Assembly (NCBI GenBank): GCA_003545655.1
Contig: DODJ01000082.1
Coordinates: 5,134 to 12,355, forward strand
Source of the DNA: Candidatus Saccharimonadota bacterium
GTDB lineage: Bacteria > Patescibacteriota > Saccharimonadia > Saccharimonadales > Saccharimonadaceae
DNA: 7,222 nucleotides
Direction: 5' to 3'
Shown: in pieces, positions 1-5,103 of the stretch
Layout: every line of letters starts with the position of its first letter
How positions within the stretch are numbered: position 1 is the stretch's first letter
Program-made: the position numbers and the translations under genes
Notes under the pieces: model-generated
What the model was told of the DNA's origin: nothing
Databases searched by the model: none
What the model saw: the letters and a program-made list of their open reading frames with translations, nothing else

Positions 1-327
1 AGTGGGTATCTAGGCACGGTTATCGAACAGCAAACACTTACAAATAACGTCGCCGCGTACGACCAATTTGTTCACGCCCTTGATAAGGCGAATATGGTAA
101 AGGGTGCTCCCTTTACTGGTGAACAAAACGATGTGCTTGGTATTTGTGCAACGGGTAAGTTGTACGAATTTAGCACGCTAAAAAATGGCGATACTGTTGA
201 GATGCTTTGGACGTCCACTTGTAGCGGTTCGCCGGGCTCGCTTCAGGCAAACAGTACCCAGCTTTCGAAGCTATTTCTTGCGCAGATACCTGACGGCTCT
301 CGTATGATTAGTGGGCTGTCGCTGTAG
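1..327 (+). CDS. C-terminal fragment of a hypothetical, possibly exported protein
   Basis: The frame is open from the first base of the window to a TAG stop at 325-327, so at least 108 C-terminal residues are present and the true start lies upstream. An internal ATG at 94 has no ribosome binding site and should not be taken as the start. I do not recognise the family. The visible part has no membrane segment, is rich in Ser, Thr, Gly and Leu, and carries just two cysteines, in the contexts GICATG and STCSGS about 33 residues apart. Paired cysteines with low charge would suit an extracytoplasmic domain with a disulfide, but that is inference because the N-terminus and any signal peptide are missing. 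The gene ends only 4 bases before mutM on the same strand, so the two are probably co-transcribed. Confidence 0.7.
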   Translation, partial: SGYLGTVIEQQTLTNNVAAYDQFVHALDKANMVKGAPFTGEQNDVLGICATGKLYEFSTLKNGDTVEMLWTSTCSGSPGSLQANSTQLSKLFLAQIPDGSRMISGLSL

Positions 328-331
328 CAGT

Positions 332-1198
332 ATGCCAGAGCTTCCAGAGGTGGAAACCGTACGACGGGGGCTACTTGGCCTCGTTATAGATAAAACGGTT
401 ACCGCCGAGTCTCACGATACCGAGAAGGGCTTCCCTAACACCCCGCACGATGTACAAACATTTCTTGTAGGTGCTACTATTCGCGATGTTCGACGTCGGG
501 CAAAGGTACTTATGATCGACCTTTCTAGTGGCTACTCGTTGGTCATTCACCTTAAGATGACCGGCCAGCTTGTATACGTAGGTGAGACGCGATTTGGTGC
601 TGGACACCCCAGTGATAGCCTTGTAAACGCGCTGCCGGACGCCTCAACCCGCGTTACCCTTACATTTAGTGATGGCACTCATCTTTACTTCAATGATCAA
701 CGAAAGTTTGGGTGGATGCGCCTTTTGCCAACTATAGAAATACCGAACATAGATTTTATGCAAAAAGTAGGCCCCGAGCCGTTGTCAGACGAGTTTACCT
801 CTAAGGAATTTATTCAACGTATACAACGACGCAAAAACACCTCTATTAAGGCAGCGCTTCTCGATCAGTCGGTGCTTGCCGGAGTGGGTAATATTTATGC
901 CGATGAGTCGCTGTGGGGCGCAAAAATTCATCCTGCTCGGCGTGTATACACACTATCTAAGACCGAGCTTGTACTGCTTTACACCGAGCTTCGTGCTGTT
1001 ATGAATCTCGCTATCGAAAAAGGTGGCTCTTCAAACCATACGTATATCAACGCCGAGGGCAAAAAGGGGAGTTATATGGATTTTGCACGGGCATTTCGTC
1101 GCGAGGGGCAGCCGTGCCCACGGTGCGAAGCTACCATCGAGAAGCTTCGCGTAGCGGGGCGGGGGACGCACATTTGCCCAGTCTGTCAGGTTCTATAA
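332..1198 (+). CDS. mutM: Formamidopyrimidine-DNA glycosylase (Fpg/MutM)
   Basis: Bifunctional DNA glycosylase/AP lyase that removes 8-oxoguanine and formamidopyrimidines in base excision repair. The protein is 288 residues, normal for the family. The ATG at 332 is chosen over the GTG at 311 because it yields the N-terminus MPELPEVETVRRG: Pro2 must be exposed after Met removal as the Schiff-base nucleophile, with Glu3 as the general acid. Other visible family signatures are Lys58 in RRAKVL (the conserved catalytic-site lysine), HLKMTGQL at 73-80, DQRKFG at 122-127, the GVGNIYADE motif at 184-192 of the helix-two-turn-helix region, and a C-terminal zinc finger. The finger has CxxC at 262/265 and 282/285, with Arg277 matching the conserved finger arginine. 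All key residues are present, so it should be active. No Shine-Dalgarno is visible upstream; translation may be coupled to the gene ending 4 bases earlier. Confidence 0.97.
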   Translation: MPELPEVETVRRGLLGLVIDKTVTAESHDTEKGFPNTPHDVQTFLVGATIRDVRRRAKVLMIDLSSGYSLVIHLKMTGQLVYVGETRFGAGHPSDSLVNALPDASTRVTLTFSDGTHLYFNDQRKFGWMRLLPTIEIPNIDFMQKVGPEPLSDEFTSKEFIQRIQRRKNTSIKAALLDQSVLAGVGNIYADESLWGAKIHPARRVYTLSKTELVLLYTELRAVMNLAIEKGGSSNHTYINAEGKKGSYMDFARAFRREGQPCPRCEATIEKLRVAGRGTHICPVCQVL

Positions 1199-1204
1199 CG
1201 GCGC

Positions 1205-1213
1205 TGGTATACT
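1205..1213 (+). promoter_or_regulatory. Extended -10 promoter of holA, likely leaderless transcript
   Basis: TGG followed by TATACT (1208-1213) forms an extended -10 element. No convincing -35 box is seen at the right distance; the best is CTGTCA at 1183-1188 with a 19-bp spacer. Only 9 bases separate the hexamer from the ATG at 1223, so a start site about 7 bases downstream would leave almost no 5' leader. No Shine-Dalgarno lies in the gap. The same arrangement occurs in front of truB. Confidence 0.6.
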
Positions 1214-1222
1214 AGAAAGATA

Positions 1223-2119
1223 ATGGTGTATCTTTTTACCGGTGAGAATGATTTTGCGGTTCGTGAAGCACTGAAAGAGCTTGAACGTTCTTTGGGTATT
1301 TCAGCAGAGCATCATAGTGGTGCCGAACTTACTATGGCACAGCTTCCTGATTTACTAATGGGGGTGAGCTTATTTACAGTTCAGCGTCTCGTGGTACTCG
1401 ACCGGCTTTCAGAGAACACTTCATTATGGCAAAAGCTTCCCGATTGGGTATCCCGTATTGCCAACGATAGTACGGTCGTCTTTGTTGAACCAAAACCCGA
1501 TAAACGCACGACTGCCTATAAGGCCCTGAAAGCCAACGCCACTGTAAGGGAGTTTCCACTTTGGACGGAACGCGACACTAGTCTTGCGAAACAGTGGGTA
1601 ATTGAGCGGGCGAAAGCACACCAACTACCAATTGATACTCGGACGGCGGCCCACCTTGTAGAGCGGGTAGGGGTAGACCAGTGGCGGCTTTCTTCGGCTC
1701 TTGACACCCTCTCACTGCTTGATGCTATTACGATTACCATTATTGACGAGGTAATTCCCGCAACGCTATCCGAAAATGTATTTCAACTATTTGAAGTAGC
1801 TCTAAAGGGCGATAAGGATAGGGTTGCGCAGATGATTGCGACTCTCTCGTTGCAGGACGACCCCTACGCACTTTTCGCGCTGCTATCCTCTCAGGTGCAG
1901 ACGCTTGCCGCTATTATCTTTAAGGCTGATGGGGATGATCCTGTAAAAGATTTTGCCATTCATCCATTTGTTGCTTCAAAGTTAACTCAGCAGGCAAAGC
2001 GCTTTACGAAAGCGGACAGCGCACATATGCTCACCTTATTTGCTAAGGCCGATGCCGATTTAAAGCGATCACGGGGCGAGCCGTGGGTGGTGGTAGAAAA
2101 ACTACTCCTCTCGTTGTAA
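1223..2119 (+). CDS. holA: DNA polymerase III, delta subunit (clamp loader)
   Basis: Delta subunit of the clamp loader, which opens the beta sliding clamp and loads it on primed DNA at the replication fork. At 298 residues it is slightly shorter than the E. coli protein (about 340). Visible family features are the N-terminal strand and turn YLFTGEND (residues 3-10), the SLF..QRLVVLDRL block (49-62) that resembles the clamp-contacting region, and the linker block SENVFQLFEVALKGD (183-197). The collar-domain signature DDPYALFALLSSQ follows at 212-224, then a C-terminal helix with ADADLKRSRG (276-285). The sequence is divergent but the order and length of the blocks fit the HolA family well. It begins 24 bases after mutM, behind its own putative promoter, and converges on rpsT. 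A holA-rpsT neighbourhood is common in bacteria and supports the call. Confidence 0.92.
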   Translation: MVYLFTGENDFAVREALKELERSLGISAEHHSGAELTMAQLPDLLMGVSLFTVQRLVVLDRLSENTSLWQKLPDWVSRIANDSTVVFVEPKPDKRTTAYKALKANATVREFPLWTERDTSLAKQWVIERAKAHQLPIDTRTAAHLVERVGVDQWRLSSALDTLSLLDAITITIIDEVIPATLSENVFQLFEVALKGDKDRVAQMIATLSLQDDPYALFALLSSQVQTLAAIIFKADGDDPVKDFAIHPFVASKLTQQAKRFTKADSAHMLTLFAKADADLKRSRGEPWVVVEKLLLSL

Positions 2120-2123
2120 GTAA

Positions 2124-2148
2124 AAATACCCCTTGTGCAGGGGTATTT
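2124..2148. terminator. Bidirectional intrinsic terminator between holA and rpsT
   Basis: A 10-bp perfect stem (2124-2133 with 2139-2148, AAATACCCCT against AGGGGTATTT) closes a 5-base loop, TGTGC. It lies between two convergent genes, 4 bases after the holA stop and 19 bases from the rpsT stop. Read on the minus strand it is followed by a run of T (from the A run at 2122-2126), a good terminator for rpsT. On the plus strand the T tract is only the three Ts of the stem, so termination of holA is likely weaker. Confidence 0.8.
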
Positions 2149-2167
2149 CACTGTAGGTAGTATAGAA

Positions 2168-2530
2168 CTACTTCGTTGTTTTCTTCGCCGCAGGCTTTTT
2201 CGCTGGGGCTTTCTTTGCAGCTGGTGCTGCTTTTGTGGCAGGCTTCGCAGCGGCCTTTGGAGTAGCTTTCTTGGCTGCGGCAAGCTTTACGCCAGCTTCT
2301 TTAGCAGTCTTTGATAGAAGGGCTTTACGACGTGCGGCGGTGTTCTTGTTAAGAACGTTCTTTTTTACGGCGGTGTCGATTGCGCTTTGTGCGGCTGAAA
2401 GGGTAGCGGCAGTTGGCTTTGCGTTAAATGCTTTAACAGCGTCCTTAAGGACGCGTTTGGTGGCAACGTTACGTTCGCGACGTACAACGGTTTGTTTCGC
2501 TCGCTTAATAGCGGATTTGATGATTGGCAT
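2168..2530 (-). CDS. rpsT: 30S ribosomal protein S20 with a Lys/Ala/Pro-rich C-terminal tail
   Basis: Primary-binding protein of the small subunit that contacts 16S rRNA. The N-terminus MPIIKSAIKRAKQ and the following R-R-E-R and K-R-V-L-K blocks match the S20 signature, and residues 1 to about 83 cover the usual S20 length of about 87. The protein is 120 residues because of an extra tail, roughly residues 84-120, made almost only of Ala, Lys, Pro and Thr in AAKK, APAKK and PAAKK units resembling histone H1 tails. The start ATG at 2530 is supported by a good Shine-Dalgarno and a consensus-like promoter, the strongest expression signals in the window, as expected for a ribosomal protein. The downstream hairpin at 2124-2148 would end the monocistronic transcript. 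Confidence 0.96.
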   Translation of the reverse strand: MPIIKSAIKRAKQTVVRRERNVATKRVLKDAVKAFNAKPTAATLSAAQSAIDTAVKKNVLNKNTAARRKALLSKTAKEAGVKLAAAKKATPKAAAKPATKAAPAAKKAPAKKPAAKKTTK

Positions 2531-2534
2531 GAAG

Positions 2535-2540
2535 TTCCTT
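2535..2540 (-). promoter_or_regulatory. Shine-Dalgarno sequence of rpsT
   Basis: AAGGAA on the minus strand, with 4 bases between it and the ATG at 2530. It is the only canonical, well-spaced ribosome binding site in the window and fixes the rpsT start. This shows the host does use Shine-Dalgarno pairing for at least some genes. Confidence 0.8.
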
Positions 2541-2573
2541 ATCTCTTAGTTTGTTCTATCCAGTCAAAGGGTG

Positions 2574-2602
2574 ATTATAGAGGAAAACGCCAAAAAAGTA
2601 AA
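2574..2602 (-). promoter_or_regulatory. Promoter of rpsT
   Basis: On the minus strand a perfect -10 TATAAT (2579-2574) lies 17 bp downstream of a -35-like TTTACT (2602-2597; four of six match TTGACA). The predicted start is near 2567, giving a leader of about 37 bases that holds the Shine-Dalgarno. It is divergent from the promoter of the gene at 2691, with the two -35 boxes about 20 bp apart. Confidence 0.8.
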
Positions 2603-2621
2603 GGGTTAGGCGAGGAGTTTA

Positions 2622-2651
2622 TTGACGCTGTAAAACCCCTTATGCTATAGT
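2622..2651 (+). promoter_or_regulatory. Promoter of the DHH-like gene
   Basis: A -35 TTGACG (2622-2627) and an extended -10 TGC-TATAGT (2646-2651, TG at 2643-2644) are separated by 18 bp. The predicted start near 2658 leaves a leader of about 33 bases. That leader carries AAAGGA at 2668-2673, which is 17 bases from the ATG and so too far for a standard Shine-Dalgarno; the mode of translation initiation is uncertain. Confidence 0.75.
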
Positions 2652-2690
2652 GAAACAAAGTCTATATAAAGGACAACATAAACACACACC

Positions 2691-4433
2691 ATGGACGAAA
2701 TCAAAGCAAAACAACAGGTTGTCGAGAAGATTAAATCAGCTTCGAAGATATTAGTGACCGTATCTGACAATCCGTCGATTGACGCGCTTTCGGCAGCACT
2801 TGGCCTCACACTCCTCCTAGATGGTCAAGAGAAATACGCCACGGCGATTTTTAGTGGCGAAACACCACCTGCAATTGCGTTTTTGAAACCAGAAACAACC
2901 TTCGACGACACTACCGATAGCTTACGTGACTTCATTATTGCGTTAAATAAAGAGAAAGCCGACCATCTTCGCTATAAAGTAGAGGGCGATGCGGTAAAGA
3001 TCTTTATTACTCCGTACAAAACAACTATCAGTCAAGATGACCTTGAATTTAGTCAGGGTGATTACAACATTGAGCTAGTGATTGCCTTGGGGGTAGACAA
3101 CCCCGATCACCTTGACGGCGCGCTTGAAAACCATGGGCAAATTTTGCACGATGCGGCTATTATTACCATGACTACCGGTGATATGACCAGCTCGCTAGGG
3201 GGTATTGATTGGCATGATTCTCAGTCGAGCAGCCTTAGTGAAATGGTGGCCGGCCTTGCTGAAGCGCTAAAAGAAGACAAAAAGAAGCCCCTTCTTACCG
3301 AATCTATTGCCACGGCGCTTCTTACTGGTATTGTTGCCGAAACTGATCGCTTCAGTAATGAACATACCTCCTCGCGGGTTATGTCTGTTGCTGCACAACT
3401 TATGTCTGCTGGGGCTGATCAGCAGCTTATCTCTACCGAGCTACAAAAATCGCAAGAAATTCCTGAATCGTCGTCTACGAAAGAGGACGAAGCCGTTAAA
3501 GAGTCGTCTAACGAGGACGGCGGTCTAACAATCAAAAAAGACGGCCTAAGCATTAGCCACGAAGGTGAGACGCTTGCCGACCTTGATAAGCGCGTTGGTG
3601 CCCATCAAGAGGGTAAAGCAAAAGACACCCCGCCACCTGCGGTAACTCCAAGCGAACCTACGTTGCCCGACGCTCTTGTGAGCGGAGGCACTGTCGGAAG
3701 CGCGTACGCCCTTGACGACGATGATACCGAACCAAGCCTTGGGGGCTCTCTTAACGCAACTACTGAACAAGCTGCAGAAGATGCTCGCCGCGAAGCGGAA
3801 AGCCAGCAGAACAAAACTATCTTGTCGCATGCTTACCTTTCAAGTGAACCCACAACTGAAACGCCCGCTGCCTCAAGTGAAACAACTGGATTTCCAGGCA
3901 CTCCAAGTACCGCTCCTGGTACTGCTGCGGTGAGTGACACCCCTGTAGGCGGGCAGGTAAGTAGCGCCTATGCGTTTGAAGAGCCGTCGCAAGACGCTGC
4001 GCCTGAACAAGATTCTTCTACAGGTAGCCAAGACGGCTATATCGTCGGGGGAGAGAAGGTTATCCAGCCGTTAGCGCCTGAGCCAACACTAGCTGAACCT
4101 CCAACGCCCCCCGCACCCTCACCCGATCCCACGCCATCGCAAAACCCTTCTCCGGCTGAACTAGGCCTTCCGTTACCTCCTCCGTTACCAGATTTCTCGC
4201 AGGGGACTGCGCCTGCTGCCCCGGCACTACCGCTTCCTCCAACACCACAACCACCCATTTTAGGTGATATTCTTACGCAAGACGCCTCACAACAATCAGT
4301 ACCGCCACAAGAACATATTCCGCCGGTACCGCCAGCTCCTCAGCCACCACAGGCGCCCCCAGTGAGCGATACGCCACCCCAGGCATCTTCACCAACCGAC
4401 CCTGGACAATTTACGATTCCTGGTCAACAGTAA
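2691..4433 (+). CDS. Degenerate DHH-family (NrnA-like) protein with long Pro/Glu-rich disordered tail
   Basis: Residues 1 to about 255 follow the layout of DHH phosphoesterases of the NrnA (oligoribonuclease/pAp phosphatase) type. The block NPSIDALSAALGL (27-39) matches motif I, SSSLSEM (179-185) matches the S-S-x-S-E-M block, and ATALLTGIVAETDRF (207-221) matches the G-I-x-x-D-T-x-x-F motif. The metal-binding residues are mostly missing: the motif I His and first Asp are Ser25 and Ser29 (only Asp31 remains), the DHH triad falls on M160-T161-T162, and the motif IV Asp is Glu217. Catalysis is therefore unlikely. Residues 256-580 are low complexity, rich in Pro, Ser, Glu, Thr and Ala, with a proline-rich end from about 460. 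No signal peptide or membrane segment is seen. An in-frame TAA at 2679 rules out an earlier start. It may be a scaffold or ligand-binding protein; the function is unknown. Confidence 0.8.
   Translation: MDEIKAKQQVVEKIKSASKILVTVSDNPSIDALSAALGLTLLLDGQEKYATAIFSGETPPAIAFLKPETTFDDTTDSLRDFIIALNKEKADHLRYKVEGDAVKIFITPYKTTISQDDLEFSQGDYNIELVIALGVDNPDHLDGALENHGQILHDAAIITMTTGDMTSSLGGIDWHDSQSSSLSEMVAGLAEALKEDKKKPLLTESIATALLTGIVAETDRFSNEHTSSRVMSVAAQLMSAGADQQLISTELQKSQEIPESSSTKEDEAVKESSNEDGGLTIKKDGLSISHEGETLADLDKRVGAHQEGKAKDTPPPAVTPSEPTLPDALVSGGTVGSAYALDDDDTEPSLGGSLNATTEQAAEDARREAESQQNKTILSHAYLSSEPTTETPAASSETTGFPGTPSTAPGTAAVSDTPVGGQVSSAYAFEEPSQDAAPEQDSSTGSQDGYIVGGEKVIQPLAPEPTLAEPPTPPAPSPDPTPSQNPSPAELGLPLPPPLPDFSQGTAPAAPALPLPPTPQPPILGDILTQDASQQSVPPQEHIPPVPPAPQPPQAPPVSDTPPQASSPTDPGQFTIPGQQ
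3699..3986 (+). repeat. Three spaced S/H-A-Y motif copies in the disordered tail
   Basis: Within the low-complexity tail of the DHH-like protein a short motif recurs: SAYAL followed by DDDDTEP (residues 337-348), SHAYLSSEP (379-387) and SSAYAFEEP (424-432). Each has A-Y followed by a hydrophobic residue and then an acidic stretch ending in E-P. The tyrosines are 43 and 45 residues apart. The linkers do not resemble each other, so this looks like a repeated short linear motif and not a folded repeat. Confidence 0.55.
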
Positions 4434-4438
4434 CTTCG

Positions 4439-4447
4439 TGGTACAAT
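4439..4447 (+). promoter_or_regulatory. Extended -10 promoter of truB, likely leaderless transcript
   Basis: TGG followed by TACAAT (4442-4447) ends 8 bases before the ATG at 4456. A start site at the usual distance would fall at or a base or two before the ATG. No Shine-Dalgarno is present and no good -35 box is visible. It closely resembles the element before holA (1205-1213), including an AG right after the hexamer and an upstream TAAC that contains the stop codon of the preceding gene. Confidence 0.6.
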
Positions 4448-4455
4448 AGGCGACT

Positions 4456-5103
4456 ATGGAAGAAAATAGCGTCCTTCTTATTGATAAACCGGCTGGTATG
4501 ACTAGTTTTGGGGTTGTTGCACGTGTACGACGTCGATTGTCGCAGCAGCTTGGGAAGAAGGCGAAAGTAGGCCATACGGGCACGCTCGATCCTTTCGCGA
4601 CCGGTCTTATGATTATTGTCACGGGCAAAGAATGCCGTAACGCACAGCAGTATTCAAAACTCGATAAAGTATACGAGGCAACGGTACGGCTAGGGCACAC
4701 GAGCACCACGGGCGACCCAGAAGGTGAACTCAGCGATGTTTCTGCGCGCGAACCTTCGGTAGAGGAGGTACAGCGGGCTCTGAAGGGCTTTGTGGGCGAA
4801 ATCACCCAGCGCCCGCCACAATTTAGCGCTATTAAAATTGGTGGTCGTCGTGCTTACGATCTTGCCCGCAAAGGCGAGGTAGTTGAGATGCCCGAGCGCC
4901 AGGTGACGGTGTTTTCCCTTGAGCTTCTTGAGTACGCCTATCCAGATGTTCATATTCGCGTGCATGTAAGTAGCGGCACATACATTCGTACACTTGCCGA
5001 GGATATCGGGAAGGTGTTAGAGACCGGGGCATATTGTAGTGCGTTGCGGCGGACGAAGGTGGCAGAGTATTCTATTGAGGATGCTTGGGCTATAGAGTCG
5101 TAG
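4456..5103 (+). CDS. truB: tRNA pseudouridine(55) synthase TruB, compact form
   Basis: Converts uridine 55 in the T-loop of tRNAs to pseudouridine. Family motifs are all visible: DKPAGMTS (residues 10-17), GHTGTLDPFATGLM (39-52) with the catalytic Asp45, the substrate-contacting Tyr73 in KVYEATVRLG, a TGDPEG turn (85-90), the RPPQFSAIKIGGRRAYDLARKG-type motif III, SSGTYIRTLAEDIG, and the C-terminal LRRT. At 215 residues it stops after the catalytic core; the C-terminal PUA-like RNA-binding domain of longer TruB proteins (about 300 residues) is absent. All catalytic residues are kept, so activity is expected. It follows the DHH-like gene by 22 bases, probably with its own promoter, and its TAG stop abuts the stop codon of the convergent gene at 5104. 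Confidence 0.96.
   Translation: MEENSVLLIDKPAGMTSFGVVARVRRRLSQQLGKKAKVGHTGTLDPFATGLMIIVTGKECRNAQQYSKLDKVYEATVRLGHTSTTGDPEGELSDVSAREPSVEEVQRALKGFVGEITQRPPQFSAIKIGGRRAYDLARKGEVVEMPERQVTVFSLELLEYAYPDVHIRVHVSSGTYIRTLAEDIGKVLETGAYCSALRRTKVAEYSIEDAWAIES

Noticed and set aside
303..308. TATGAT as a -10 box for mutM
   Set aside because: No acceptable -35 at 16-18 bp and no TGn extension; mutM is more simply read through from the gene 4 bases upstream.
311..331. Upstream GTG start adding seven residues to MutM
   Set aside because: The extension would bury the catalytic Pro2 and overlaps the previous gene; the ATG at 332 gives the canonical MPELPEVE N-terminus.
2235..2549. 104-codon plus-strand frame antisense to rpsT
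   Set aside because: It is a shadow of the Ala/Lys-rich S20 coding sequence, has no ribosome binding site, and its translation resembles no family.
2603..2638. GGGTT/AACCC inverted pair between the divergent promoters as an operator or hairpin
   Set aside because: Only 5 bp with a 26-base loop, compatible with chance.
4389..4805. 138-codon minus-strand frame across the truB start
   Set aside because: It is antisense to the well-supported truB and the end of the DHH-like gene, with no start signals or recognisable motifs.
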